Source: Terriglobales bacterium
GTDB lineage: Bacteria; Acidobacteriota; Terriglobia; Terriglobales; Acidobacteriaceae
Assembly (NCBI GenBank): GCA_035567895.1
Contig: DATMPC010000099.1
Location: forward strand, 53,749 to 117,748
Length of the DNA stretch: 64,000 nt
Reading direction: 5' to 3'
Shown: positions 25,743 to 35,004 of the stretch, in pieces
Position numbering within the stretch: the stretch's first letter is position 1
How the letters are laid out: each line of letters opens with the position of its first letter
The notes under the pieces: generated by a model
Database searches by the model: none
What the model was told of the DNA's origin: nothing
What the model saw: the letters and a program-made list of their open reading frames with translations, nothing else
Made by a program: the position numbers and the translations under genes

Positions 25743-28700
25743 GTGGAATCGCCTTTTCTAAAAGCCGTTCGCGAACGCGTCGTTATCTACGACGGCGGGA
25801 TGGGCTCGCTCATTCAGGACATGAATCCGACCCTGGAGGATTTTTGGGGTCAGGAAAACTGCAGTGAGGTCCTGAACCTCAGCCGTCCCGATATGATTCG
25901 CGACATTCACGCGCAATATCTGCGCGTGGGCGCCGATGTGGTTGAGACGAATACATTCGGCGCCACCAACATCGTGCTCGGCGAGTTTGGTTTGCAGGAC
26001 CGCGTGGCCGAAATCAATCACGCTGCCGTGAGGCTTGCGCGCGAGGCCGCCGCACAGTTCTCGACGCCAGAGCGTCCACGGTTCGTTGCGGGTTCGGTAG
26101 GACCGACGACCAAACTTCCCTCACTCGGACATATCGGATTCGACGAGATGCTCGCGTGTTACGTCGAGCAAATGCAAGCCCTGATCGCGGCGGGGGTTGA
26201 TGTTCTGCTCATCGAGACTTCGCAGGACATTCTGCAAACCAAGATCGCAGTCGCCGCCGCCTTCGATGCCATGAAGGCCGCCGGAAAGCGTGTGCCTCTG
26301 CAGGTGCAGGTCACGCTGCAGAATGCCGAAGACGGAACCATGCTGCTCGGCACCGATATCAATGCCGCTACCGCGATTCTGGATGCGTACGACATCGATA
26401 TCGTGGGCCTGAATTGCGCGACCGGTCCGCGCGAAATGAACGATGCGGTTCGCTACTTGTGTCATAACAGCTCAAAGCCCATTTCGGTTCTTCCGAATGC
26501 CGGCTTGCCTCACAACGAAGGCGGCCGCACCGTCTATAAGCTCACTCCGCAGGAGTTGGCCGATTATCACAAGCGCTTCATCGAAGAGTATGGAGTGCGC
26601 ATTGTCGGCGGGTGTTGCGGCACTACGCCGATGCACATCGACGCCGTGGTAAAGGCGTGTGCGGCGCTGCAGCCCGCGGTCCGCAACATAAAGCCGCGTT
26701 CGGAAGCCGCGAGCGCCTACACATCTGTTCCGCTCGAGCTTGATGGTCAGCCGGTCGTTGTGGCCGAGGAGATGAACACGACCACGCGCGTCGAGCACTT
26801 CAAGAATCTTGTGCGCGAAGCCAAGTACGACGACATCCTCGCGCTATCGAAGAAGCTGGTAACCGAAGGCTCGCACATGCTCGACCTGTGCTGCGCCATC
26901 GTTGGGGAAGACGAGAAGGGCTACATTAGTTCGATCCTCGAGAAGATCGCTACGCGTGTGCCAGCGCCGATCCTTGTCGACTCCACGGAAGCCGACGTAG
27001 TGGAAGTTGCGCTCAAGCGCATCCCGGGCAAAGCAATCATCAACTCCATCAATCTCGAAGATGGCGAGAAGCGAACCAGCAAAGTGCTGCCGATGGCAAA
27101 ACGCTATGGCGCCGCGGTGATTGCGCTCACGATCGACGAAGACGGCATGGCACTCACGGCCGACAAGAAAGTTGCGATTGCCAAGCGCATTCACAAGCTC
27201 GCGACTGAGAAGTACGGGATTCGTTCCGTGGATCTGATTTTCGATCCACTGACTCTGCCGATTTCAACAGGGCAGCAGGAATACCGCAGCGCCGGAATCG
27301 AGACGCTGGAAGCTGTGCGTCGCATCAAGCAGGAGCTGCCGGAGTGCCGCACGATTCTGGGCGTCAGCAACATTTCATTCGGCCTGTCGGTATATTCGCG
27401 CCGCGTATTGAACAGCGTATTCCTGCGTGAGGCAGTCGATCGTGGATTGGACTGCGCGATCGTGAATTACTCAAAGATCTATCCGCTATACAAGATTCCC
27501 GAAGCGGAAGTGGAGATCGCGCGCAAGCTCATCTTCCAGGACACCAGCAACGGCGATGCGCTCCAGGCCTACATGGCCTTCTTCTCCGGGGTCACGAAGA
27601 AGACCGAGGCGGAAGGCGAAGACCTCAGCGGCCTGCCGGTTGAAGACAAGCTCAAGCACTGCATCATCAACGGCGAAAAGTCGATCGGTAACGGTGACAA
27701 GAAGCAGTCACTCGAAGCCGTTCTGGAAGCCGCACTCGTTACTTACACGCCACTTAATCTCATTAACACGGTTTTGCTTGACGGCATGAAGACAGTCGGT
27801 GAGCTGTTCGGCGCGCGCAAGATGCAGCTTCCCTCAGTGCTCGACTCGGCGGCCGTGATGAAGCAGGCGGTAGCCTATCTCGAGCCCAAAATGGAAAAAG
27901 TGGAGGGCTCACGGAAAGGCACCATTGTGCTTGCGACCGTGAAGGGCGATGTCCACGACATAGGTAAGAACCTCGTAGACATCATTCTTAGCAATAACGG
28001 CTACGAAGTCGTGAATTTGGGCATCAAGCAGCCCGCTGACACGATTATTGCAGCCGCGCAAAAGCACAGCGCTCATGCGATTGGGCTCAGCGGATTGCTG
28101 GTAAAGTCCACGCTGGAGATGAAGTACGTGATCCAGGACCTGCAGCGGCTCAGCCTCCAGTATCCAGTGATCTGCGGAGGCGCTGCGCTCACGCGCAAGT
28201 ACGTCGAAGACGACCTTCGCCGCGAGTATTCGAATTCGGTCTTCTACGCGGACGATGCCTTCGCTGGCCTGCACATCATGGACGACCTCACGTCTGAGAA
28301 TGGCGCGCGAGAAGCTCGCCTGAATGAGGGTCGCGTGGTAAAGCAGTTTGCGCGAGCCGCAGCGGCAGGCGCGGGCGATGGAGTGGTTTCAACCGAACGC
28401 TCGGCAGTTGTGACCAGCGCTCCGGATATTCCGAAGCCGCCGTTCACCGGCCGGCGTGTGCGTACGGATTTTGATTTGCACGAAATCTTTTCGTACATCA
28501 ACGATACCGCTTTGTTCAAGAATCAGTGGCAGCTGAAGACGGCGTCCGCCACAGACTATGCGCGACTGGTAGAGGAGAAATACAGGCCGATCAAGTTCGA
28601 GTTGCAGAAGGAAGTCGCCGAGTCGCGTCTGCTCGAACCGAAGGTTGTTTACGGTTTCTATCCATGCCACAGCCAGGGCAACGACATCATTATTTATGAC

Positions 28701-29216
28701 ACCTTCGAGAGCTTGCGCGAGATTCAGCGCTTCACGTTCCCCCGCCAGCGGGAGGGCCGCAAGCTGTGCATCTCCGATTTCTTCGAGCCAGTCGGTTCCG
28801 GCCGAATTGATGTGATCGGCTTCTCAGTGGTGACGATCGGCAATCGCGCGAGCGAGGAGACGAAGCGGCTATTCGAATCCGGTGACTACACGAAGTATCT
28901 ATATCTGCACGGACTGAGTGTTGAGACGGCGGAGGCATTGGCCGAATATCTCCACCGAGAGATTCGGAAGGAATTGGGAATCGCCGGCGATGACGCTCCT
29001 CGGATCACGGATCTGTTTCATCAGAAGTATCGCGGATCACGCTATTCGTTTGGCTATCCGGCATGTCCGAACCTTGAGGATCAGACGAAGCTGTTTGCCA
29101 TCCTGCATCCGGAGGAGATCGGCGTTACGCTGACGGATACGTTCCAAATCGAGCCGGAGCAGTCAACGTCGGCGATTGTGGTTCACCATCCTGCGGCTAA
29201 GTACTTCGTTGCGTGA
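25743..29216 (+). CDS. metH: Cobalamin-dependent methionine synthase MetH
   Basis: A 1157-residue protein with a GTG start preceded by AAGGA. All four modules are visible. The homocysteine domain (1 to about 310) has the zinc Cys residues in GLNCATGP and GGCCGTTP. The pterin-binding barrel lies at about 335-610 and the cap plus B12-binding domain at about 640-880, with the cobalt-ligating His in GDVHDIGKN (about 737). The SAM-dependent activation domain occupies about 900-1157 (VYGFYPCHSQGNDIIIY, RASEET, YRGSRYSFGYPACP). It transfers the methyl group of methyl-THF to homocysteine through cob(I)alamin. The upstream fusion enzyme supplies methyl-THF, and the riboswitch operon at 40334-44362 could supply B12. 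Confidence 0.97.
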   Translation: MESPFLKAVRERVVIYDGGMGSLIQDMNPTLEDFWGQENCSEVLNLSRPDMIRDIHAQYLRVGADVVETNTFGATNIVLGEFGLQDRVAEINHAAVRLAREAAAQFSTPERPRFVAGSVGPTTKLPSLGHIGFDEMLACYVEQMQALIAAGVDVLLIETSQDILQTKIAVAAAFDAMKAAGKRVPLQVQVTLQNAEDGTMLLGTDINAATAILDAYDIDIVGLNCATGPREMNDAVRYLCHNSSKPISVLPNAGLPHNEGGRTVYKLTPQELADYHKRFIEEYGVRIVGGCCGTTPMHIDAVVKACAALQPAVRNIKPRSEAASAYTSVPLELDGQPVVVAEEMNTTTRVEHFKNLVREAKYDDILALSKKLVTEGSHMLDLCCAIVGEDEKGYISSILEKIATRVPAPILVDSTEADVVEVALKRIPGKAIINSINLEDGEKRTSKVLPMAKRYGAAVIALTIDEDGMALTADKKVAIAKRIHKLATEKYGIRSVDLIFDPLTLPISTGQQEYRSAGIETLEAVRRIKQELPECRTILGVSNISFGLSVYSRRVLNSVFLREAVDRGLDCAIVNYSKIYPLYKIPEAEVEIARKLIFQDTSNGDALQAYMAFFSGVTKKTEAEGEDLSGLPVEDKLKHCIINGEKSIGNGDKKQSLEAVLEAALVTYTPLNLINTVLLDGMKTVGELFGARKMQLPSVLDSAAVMKQAVAYLEPKMEKVEGSRKGTIVLATVKGDVHDIGKNLVDIILSNNGYEVVNLGIKQPADTIIAAAQKHSAHAIGLSGLLVKSTLEMKYVIQDLQRLSLQYPVICGGAALTRKYVEDDLRREYSNSVFYADDAFAGLHIMDDLTSENGAREARLNEGRVVKQFARAAAAGAGDGVVSTERSAVVTSAPDIPKPPFTGRRVRTDFDLHEIFSYINDTALFKNQWQLKTASATDYARLVEEKYRPIKFELQKEVAESRLLEPKVVYGFYPCHSQGNDIIIYDTFESLREIQRFTFPRQREGRKLCISDFFEPVGSGRIDVIGFSVVTIGNRASEETKRLFESGDYTKYLYLHGLSVETAEALAEYLHREIRKELGIAGDDAPRITDLFHQKYRGSRYSFGYPACPNLEDQTKLFAILHPEEIGVTLTDTFQIEPEQSTSAIVVHHPAAKYFVA

Positions 29217-29354
29217 TCGGGGTGTGCGACCACATAGGCAACTGGATGAGATAGAGGGCTACGCACCCAGCGGCTACCGCCGCCGGTTCCGAGCGGCCTG
29301 GCCTGCGTAAATTCTGCGCTATAGTGAAAGCGTGATTTTGCGAGAGTGGAATTG

Positions 29355-30758
29355 ATGAAAATTGCAGTTGTTGGTTCTGGATATGTTGGTCTAGTCGCCT
29401 CAGCATGCTTCGCGGAACTTGGCCACGAAGTAATCTGCGTCGACAACGATCCCGAAAAGCTGGCTGCGCTTGTGCGCGGCGAAACGCCGATCCATGAACA
29501 ATACCTCCCGGAACTCCTGGCCCGCCATCGCGGTCACCGGCTGAAGTTTTCTGCCTCTTTGCCGGAGGCCGTTCGCGCGAGCTCTGTAGTTTTCGTTGCT
29601 GTGGGTACTCCCCCAAGCGAGACTGGCGATGCCGATTTGTCTTACGTTGAGGCGGTGGCGCGCGAAATCGCTCAGTCGCTCAATGGATACAAGGTTGTGG
29701 TCGAAAAGAGCACGGTCCCTGTCTATACGAGCGAGTGGATCCGTCGTGTGATGCAGTTGACTGGAGCCAAGCCTGCGGACTTCGAAGTGGTATCGAATCC
29801 GGAATTTCTTCGTGAAGGAACTGCTGTAGCGGACTTTTTGTATCCGGACCGCATCGTCATCGGAGCCGATTCTGAGCGAGCAGCAGAGATTCTTCAAGAG
29901 GTCTATGCGCCCTTAACCAAAGGAACCTACCACGCGAGATCAGCCGGAGTGGTTCCGGAGCCGCAGGGCGCAAAGGTTCCAGCGCGTCTGATTTTGACCA
30001 GCGCGAAGAGTGCTGAGCTGATTAAGCACGCCTCCAATGCCTTTCTCGCGTTAAAGATTTCTTTCATTAACGCAGTCGCAAATGTATGTGAAGCCGTCGA
30101 TGCCGACGTGGAACAGGTGGCGCTAGGGATAGGGACTGATTCCCGAATCGGAAAGCGTTTTCTGTCCGCAGGCATTGGGTATGGTGGATCTTGCTTTCCA
30201 AAGGATGTTGCAGCATTTCGTTCAGTTGCGCGCGAATGCGGCTACGACTTCCCCATGCTGCAAGAGATCATTCGCGTGAACGACGAACAGCGCAAACGAT
30301 TCCTCAAGAAAGTGCGAACTGCACTCTGGACTTTGCGCAGCAAGAGACTCGCGGTACTCGGCCTTGCCTATAAAGGCGGAACCGACGACATTCGTGAGTC
30401 GCCTGCTATCGACATCATTCGCTCTCTGTTGAGCGAGCAGTGTTCGATTGTGGCTTACGATCCGGCCGCCACGGAACGTGCCCGGCAGGTAATCACCGGA
30501 GATGTGACATACGCCGAAGATCCTTATCAGGCTGCGGTCGGCGCGGATGCTCTCCTGATTCTGACCGATTGGGAAGAGTTTGCCTCGCTGGATCTGACGC
30601 GCATAAAGGGCTTACTTCGGTATCCCATCGTCATCGACGGACGCAACCTCTATTCCAGAGAGGTCATGCAGAAGCACGGGCTGCTCTATGTGAGCGTTGG
30701 ACGAGCAACGGTCGAATTGGAGAGCAGCCAAGCCTCTGCTCTGAACCTCAAGACGTAG
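29355..30758 (+). CDS. ugd: UDP-glucose 6-dehydrogenase
   Basis: A 467-residue NAD-dependent dehydrogenase. ATG 29355 starts [20 protein letters not shown], the canonical dinucleotide fold; a GTG nine bases upstream is less likely. The domain order is NAD-binding, central dimer domain, UDP-binding. The catalytic Cys lies in [12 protein letters not shown] (about residue 278), EKSTVPV and [11 protein letters not shown] are conserved, and the C-terminal ILTDWEEF is typical. It oxidises UDP-glucose to UDP-glucuronate in two steps. The next gene decarboxylates UDP-glucuronate, so the pair makes UDP-xylose, usable by the glycan locus. Confidence 0.95.
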   Translation: MKIAVVGSGYVGLVASACFAELGHEVICVDNDPEKLAALVRGETPIHEQYLPELLARHRGHRLKFSASLPEAVRASSVVFVAVGTPPSETGDADLSYVEAVAREIAQSLNGYKVVVEKSTVPVYTSEWIRRVMQLTGAKPADFEVVSNPEFLREGTAVADFLYPDRIVIGADSERAAEILQEVYAPLTKGTYHARSAGVVPEPQGAKVPARLILTSAKSAELIKHASNAFLALKISFINAVANVCEAVDADVEQVALGIGTDSRIGKRFLSAGIGYGGSCFPKDVAAFRSVARECGYDFPMLQEIIRVNDEQRKRFLKKVRTALWTLRSKRLAVLGLAYKGGTDDIRESPAIDIIRSLLSEQCSIVAYDPAATERARQVITGDVTYAEDPYQAAVGADALLILTDWEEFASLDLTRIKGLLRYPIVIDGRNLYSREVMQKHGLLYVSVGRATVELESSQASALNLKT

Positions 30759-30768
30759 CGGATTGCGG

Positions 30769-31758
30769 ATGGCAAATTTACCTTCGAAGAAAAATCTGCA
30801 CATTATGGTCACAGGAGCCGCGGGATTTCTCGGCTCCCATCTGTGCGACGCTCTCCTTGCCGAGGGGCACTCTGTTCTCGGCGTCGACAATCTCATTACG
30901 GGAAAGCTGCATAACCTCGAACACCTGAAACGGGAACCCCGCTTTTCTTTTCTCGAGCAGAATATCTGCTCCCAATTTGATCCAGGGCGCGTCGACTGCA
31001 TCTTTGATTTTGCGTCTCCAGCCAGTCCGGTGGATTACATGGAGCATGGAGTCGAAACTCTGCAGGTTGGATCGATTGGCGTCTTCAACCTGCTCGAACT
31101 GGCGAAGCAGCACCATGCTACGTTCTTTCTCGCTTCCACTTCAGAATGCTATGGCGATCCCCTGGAGCATCCGCAGAGAGAGACCTACTGGGGCCATGTG
31201 AATCCTGTGGGTCCACGGTCGGTCTATGACGAATCTAAGCGATTTGCCGAAGCGGCCACGACAGCCTACCGTCGTTACCACAAGGTAGACGTTCGCATCG
31301 TGCGCATTTTCAACACGTATGGGCCTCGCTTGCAGATGAACGATGGCCGAGTGATCTCGAATTTCATGAAGCAGGCGTTACGGGGCGAAGACCTTACCGT
31401 CTACGGGGACGGCAGTCAGACTCGCAGCTTTTGCTATGTGAGTGACGAGATCGAGGGGATCCTCAAGCTTGCATGGTCGAAAGAGCAGGATCCCACGAAC
31501 ATCGGCAATCCAGGCGAGTTCACGATACTCGACTGTGCGCGCGAGGTGCTTGCGGTTACGGGATCAGAAAGCGGTATCAAGTTTCTGCCACTCCCTCAGG
31601 ACGATCCCAAACAGCGGTGCCCCGACATCAACAAAGCTCGTGCGCTGTTAGGATGGGAGCCGAAGATTGATTTGCGGACTGGGTTGCAACTTTCGCTGGA
31701 TTACTTCCGAACGGAAGTTGAGGCGGAGCAGGCAGCCGCGCGATCGGCGAGCCGCTAG
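30769..31758 (+). CDS. UDP-glucuronate decarboxylase (UDP-xylose synthase)
   Basis: A 329-residue extended SDR; ATG 30769 follows ugd by 10 bp. The NAD site is [17 protein letters not shown]. Features that point to UXS rather than an epimerase are [26 protein letters not shown], the [17 protein letters not shown] catalytic Tyr/Lys segment, and [20 protein letters not shown]. It converts UDP-glucuronate to UDP-xylose in the cytoplasm. The gene order with ugd agrees. A 4-epimerase giving UDP-galacturonate is less likely given the UXS-type motifs. Confidence 0.92.
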   Translation: MANLPSKKNLHIMVTGAAGFLGSHLCDALLAEGHSVLGVDNLITGKLHNLEHLKREPRFSFLEQNICSQFDPGRVDCIFDFASPASPVDYMEHGVETLQVGSIGVFNLLELAKQHHATFFLASTSECYGDPLEHPQRETYWGHVNPVGPRSVYDESKRFAEAATTAYRRYHKVDVRIVRIFNTYGPRLQMNDGRVISNFMKQALRGEDLTVYGDGSQTRSFCYVSDEIEGILKLAWSKEQDPTNIGNPGEFTILDCAREVLAVTGSESGIKFLPLPQDDPKQRCPDINKARALLGWEPKIDLRTGLQLSLDYFRTEVEAEQAAARSASR

Positions 31759-31771
31759 GAGAATCCGTCTC

Positions 31772-32068
31772 ATGCAATCTGCGCGACAGGATCTGCAGGC
31801 TCTGACTGCCCGGGTTTTGAGGAATACCGATCCCGCGGAAGCGGTGGTGCTCGCTTGGCCGCTTGTGTGCGGCACTGCAGTGGCAGAGCGAGTTCGAGCA
31901 GTTGCATTCGAGAATGAAACACTACGCGTCGCGGTCCCGGATAAGGGATGGCAGTCACAGCTCGAAGCCTTTAGTGCACAGTATCTGCACCGACTATCGA
32001 ACCTATCCGGTGTGACAGTGAAGCGTATCTCGTACGAGATTGGCTCTGCTGCCGACAAACAGTTCTAG
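31772..32068 (+). CDS. dciA: DciA-like (DUF721) protein
   Basis: A 98-residue protein from ATG 31772; GGAG lies about ten bases upstream. The frame extends further back, but that part overlaps the UXS gene. It shows the DUF721 pattern: a helical start (DLQALTARVLRN), a W-x-x-V-C-G-x-x-V/A-A turn (LAWPLVCGTAVAERVRAV), a beta hairpin (NETLRVAVPDKGWQSQLEAF) and the final YEIG strand. DciA helps load the replicative helicase DnaB in bacteria lacking DnaC. The assignment depends on fold-level similarity. Its position between a sugar-nucleotide gene and gatC tells nothing about function. Confidence 0.65.
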   Translation: MQSARQDLQALTARVLRNTDPAEAVVLAWPLVCGTAVAERVRAVAFENETLRVAVPDKGWQSQLEAFSAQYLHRLSNLSGVTVKRISYEIGSAADKQF

Positions 32069-32074
32069 CCCGCC

Positions 32075-32383
32075 ATGAAGATCACACAGAAAGACGTGGC
32101 CTACGTCGCTAACCTCGCGAATCTGGAACTAACCGAGGCAGAGTGCTTGCGGATGGAAAAGGATTTGAATTCGATCCTCGAGTACGTCGACCAGCTTGCC
32201 GAAGTTGACACCAGCAATGTCGAGCCGATGGCGCAAGTATCCCAACTTGGAGCGGCAGGCGAAACAGCCGATCCGTTGCGTGCGGACGAACTGCGCGATT
32301 GCCTTCCTCGTGACGAGGTCCTCGCGGGCGCTCCTCAGACCGACGGTACGTTCTTCCGCGTTCCCAAGGTGATCGAACGTTAG
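32075..32383 (+). CDS. gatC: Aspartyl/glutamyl-tRNA amidotransferase subunit C
   Basis: A 102-residue GatC. The N-terminal helices read [16 protein letters not shown], then [20 protein letters not shown], then the C-terminal [21 protein letters not shown] and [11 protein letters not shown]. All are hallmark segments. GatC is the belt that holds GatA to GatB in the complex that amidates mischarged Glu-tRNA(Gln) or Asp-tRNA(Asn). gatA follows five bases later. gatB is not in the window. Confidence 0.95.
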   Translation: MKITQKDVAYVANLANLELTEAECLRMEKDLNSILEYVDQLAEVDTSNVEPMAQVSQLGAAGETADPLRADELRDCLPRDEVLAGAPQTDGTFFRVPKVIER

Positions 32384-32387
32384 CGGT

Positions 32388-33857
32388 ATGCCTGAAGATC
32401 TCGATCTCAACGTACTCACTGTAAGCTCTGCGCGAGCTGCGGTGCAGGAGCGCCAGACGACCGCTGCTGCCATGGTCGAAAGGTTCTACGCAAAGATTGA
32501 AGCCCAAGATCGTCAGCCTGGACAGACCAATGCGTACCTCAACCTTACGCGAGAACGTGCCTTAAGACAGGCCAGCAAAATGGATGCGATCGTAGATCGG
32601 GGTGATCCGTTGCCGCCACTCGGCGGCGTGCCGATCGCGATTAAAGACGTGATGATTACGCGCGGCATTCGCACGACGGCAGGCTCCAAGATCCTCGGCA
32701 ACTATATTCCGCCGTACGACTGCACTGCCGTATCCTGTCTTGAAGGCGCCGGCGCAGTCATTCTGGGAAAGCTCAATTGCGACGAGTTCGCCATGGGCTC
32801 GTCGAATGAGAATTCCGCGTGGGGTCCGGTGCGCAATCCGCGTGACCTGAGCCGAGTTCCAGGAGGTTCCAGCGGAGGCTCCGCCGCGAGCGTTGCTGCC
32901 GGCACGGCGGTGGCGGCATTGGGCTCTGATACCGGGGGATCGATCCGTCAACCCGCAGCTTTCTGCGGAGTGGTTGGGCTAATGCCAACTTATGGCCGCG
33001 TGTCGCGGTATGGATTGATTGCGTTTGGATCGTCGCTCGACCACATTGGTCCACTTACGAAGTCGGCTAAGGATGCTGCCATCATCCTGCGCCACATGGC
33101 TGGGCGCGATCCGATGGACACCACCTCCGTAGATCTGCCGGTTCCCGATTATGAACAGGAGATCGGTAAGCCTGTGCGCGGACTTCGCATTGGCGTTCCC
33201 AAAGAATATTTTCCCGCGGAGATGGACGCGGAAGTTCGCCAGGGCGTAGAAGCTGGCATAAAGCTCCTGGCGAGCGCTGGCTGCGAGGTGAAGCCGATAT
33301 CGCTGCCACACTCTAATTACGCGATTCCGACGTATTACGTCGTTGCCACTGCGGAAGCCTCTTCCAATCTGGCGCGTTACGACGGTGTGCGATATGGGTA
33401 TCGATCTCCCCATGCACTTACCCTTGCGGAGATGTATCGCCGCACCCGTGATGAGGGTTTTGGTCCTGAAGTGAAGCGGCGCGTCATGCTCGGCACGTAC
33501 GCTCTTAGTGCGGGTTACTATGACGCGTATTACCTCAAGGCACAGAAAGTGCGCACACTCATCGCCCAGGATTTTCTGAACGCGTTCAGAGAGGTCGACG
33601 CTATCGTTACACCGACGACTCCAACGCCTGCTTTCAAATTGGGGGAAAAGTCGGATGATCCACTTTCCATGTACCTGGCCGACATTTTTACCGTCACAGC
33701 TTCCTTGGCGGGAATTCCCGGAATCTCAGTTCCATGCGGCAACTCGAGAGGCGGATTGCCGATCGGCATGCAGATACTGGGCCGTCATTTTGAAGAAGGC
33801 ACAATACTGCGGCTAGCTCATGCCTTCGAGCATGCGCGAGCTTCTGGTGCGTCATAA
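32388..33857 (+). CDS. gatA: Aspartyl/glutamyl-tRNA amidotransferase subunit A
   Basis: A 489-residue amidase-signature enzyme of normal GatA length. The Lys-Ser-Ser triad can be placed: Lys in PIAIKDVM (about residue 86), Ser in [10 protein letters not shown] (about 183-187) and the nucleophile region [14 protein letters not shown] (about 160-173). RTTAGSKIL and [11 protein letters not shown] are also typical. It releases ammonia from glutamine for tRNA-bound Glu/Asp amidation. It probably shares a transcript with gatC. Confidence 0.95.
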   Translation: MPEDLDLNVLTVSSARAAVQERQTTAAAMVERFYAKIEAQDRQPGQTNAYLNLTRERALRQASKMDAIVDRGDPLPPLGGVPIAIKDVMITRGIRTTAGSKILGNYIPPYDCTAVSCLEGAGAVILGKLNCDEFAMGSSNENSAWGPVRNPRDLSRVPGGSSGGSAASVAAGTAVAALGSDTGGSIRQPAAFCGVVGLMPTYGRVSRYGLIAFGSSLDHIGPLTKSAKDAAIILRHMAGRDPMDTTSVDLPVPDYEQEIGKPVRGLRIGVPKEYFPAEMDAEVRQGVEAGIKLLASAGCEVKPISLPHSNYAIPTYYVVATAEASSNLARYDGVRYGYRSPHALTLAEMYRRTRDEGFGPEVKRRVMLGTYALSAGYYDAYYLKAQKVRTLIAQDFLNAFREVDAIVTPTTPTPAFKLGEKSDDPLSMYLADIFTVTASLAGIPGISVPCGNSRGGLPIGMQILGRHFEEGTILRLAHAFEHARASGAS

Positions 33858-33869
33858 GCAGCACGCCCG

Positions 33870-34049
33870 TTAGTCCGCTCCTTCCGCTTCCTCCGTTTCA
33901 GGCTTTCGAGCTTTAAGTCCGAAGAATGCTCTTTCTTCTGCAGTCATCTCACGTCCAAACGCCTGCCGGAACCGCTCGGCAAAACCCTCTGTGAGCCAAG
34001 GCCTTGAATTCTCGTTTCCGTACTGCGAATTCATTCGTTGATACGCCAT
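33870..34049 (-). CDS. Small protein of unknown function (59 aa)
   Basis: The ORF from ATG 34049 has an AAGGA site five to six bases upstream on the minus strand. It encodes a hydrophilic protein with WLTEGFAERFRQAFGREMTA, then FFGLKARK and an acidic tail. I do not recognise a described family; short proteins of this look seem common in acidobacterial genomes, but that is memory rather than a search. The frame upstream of ATG 34049 is probably not coding. Confidence 0.5.
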   Translation of the reverse strand: MAYQRMNSQYGNENSRPWLTEGFAERFRQAFGREMTAEERAFFGLKARKPETEEAEGAD

Positions 34050-34158
34050 CTTGATTCCTTCCCTAAGGACTGATCGGCGCGGTTGAGAAACACCGTTCGC
34101 ACAATTGTTGAAATTCGTTGTCGGAGGTGTGACGAAGCTGAGGCGATGGGAAGGAAGG

Positions 34159-34401
34159 CTAACAGTGCCGGCTACAAAGTACAGCTTGCAGGTCGGGAGA
34201 CTCTCTTCTGATTGTCCAATGACGGCCAGGGCAGGTCGCAAGCAGAAGAGCGATAGGAAGAAGAGCAAATATGAGGATGCCCAGTGTGATGGCGACTGAG
34301 TCTCGAGGTGAGTGCGCCGAGAGTTCAGGGAGTGGGGAAATCAGCACGTACAAAACCGCCGCCATCACTACTGAAAGGAGGATCAGTTTGCGCCGAGACA
34401 C
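34159..34401 (-). CDS. Small two-helix membrane protein of unknown function
   Basis: An 80-residue frame from GTG 34401, with GGAG about ten bases before it. It starts with a basic stretch (VSRRK), then a hydrophobic helix (LILLSVVMAAVLYVLI), a polar loop (SPLPELSAHSPRDS) and a second helix (ITLGILIFALLPIALLLA), ending in a basic/polar tail. Such composition is unlikely by chance, but no family is recognised. It lies in the same direction as the 59-residue gene 109 bp downstream. Confidence 0.42.
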   Translation of the reverse strand: MSRRKLILLSVVMAAVLYVLISPLPELSAHSPRDSVAITLGILIFALLPIALLLATCPGRHWTIRRESPDLQAVLCSRHC

Positions 34402-34560
34402 TCTACCACTCCGACCGCGAAACTCTAAGATCAAGAAGTGAAATCTAGCAGAGGGAGCTGCAAACCGCAATACTGCAAAGGAATTAAGCGCACGACCGGA
34501 TCGTGTCAAAGTGTAGCTGCATCAATTTGTTCCCTGGGGCATCCTAGTAATGAGGCAACA

Positions 34561-34959
34561 ATGGCAGACAAGATACAGAAATCAGACGCCGAATGGCGAT
34601 CTCAGCTGAGCGATGAGCAGTATCGCGTCACTAGGCAACGCGGAACCGAGCGTGCGTTCACGGGGAAGTACGACAAAAGCAAGGATCTCGGTGTTTACAC
34701 CTGTGTGTGCTGTGGCCAGGAGTTGTTTAGCTCGGATGCCAAGTACGACTCAGGAACCGGCTGGCCTAGTTTCTATGCGCCGTTCTCCAAGGATAGCGTG
34801 GCGACTCACGAAGACAACGAATACGGAATGCGGCGCAACGAAGTAGTGTGTAGTCGTTGCGACGCCCACCTTGGCCACGTATTTCCGGATGGCCCAGCTC
34901 CGACCGGACTGCGCTACTGCATGAACTCGGCTGCGCTGGAGTTGAAGCCAAAGGAATGA
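34561..34959 (+). CDS. msrB: Peptide-methionine (R)-S-oxide reductase
   Basis: A 132-residue MsrB. The structural zinc cysteines are in CVCCGQELF and CSRCDAHLGH, and the catalytic Cys is in RYCMNS near residue 120. The substrate pocket GTGWPSF and GHVFPDGP are present. ATG 34561, preceded by GAGG, gives the usual N-terminus (KSDAEWRSQLSDEQYRVTR); the upstream extension to 34438 is not MsrB-like. It repairs methionine-R-sulfoxide with thioredoxin as electron donor. Confidence 0.95.
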   Translation: MADKIQKSDAEWRSQLSDEQYRVTRQRGTERAFTGKYDKSKDLGVYTCVCCGQELFSSDAKYDSGTGWPSFYAPFSKDSVATHEDNEYGMRRNEVVCSRCDAHLGHVFPDGPAPTGLRYCMNSAALELKPKE

Positions 34960-35004
34960 AGTCTTACCACGGGTGGGGATCTCTACCATGCTGATGGAAC
35001 CGCG

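Noticed and set aside
29281..29345. Promoter with TATAGT at 29320-29325 upstream of ugd
   Set aside because: The -10 match is acceptable, but no -35 element at proper distance was found.
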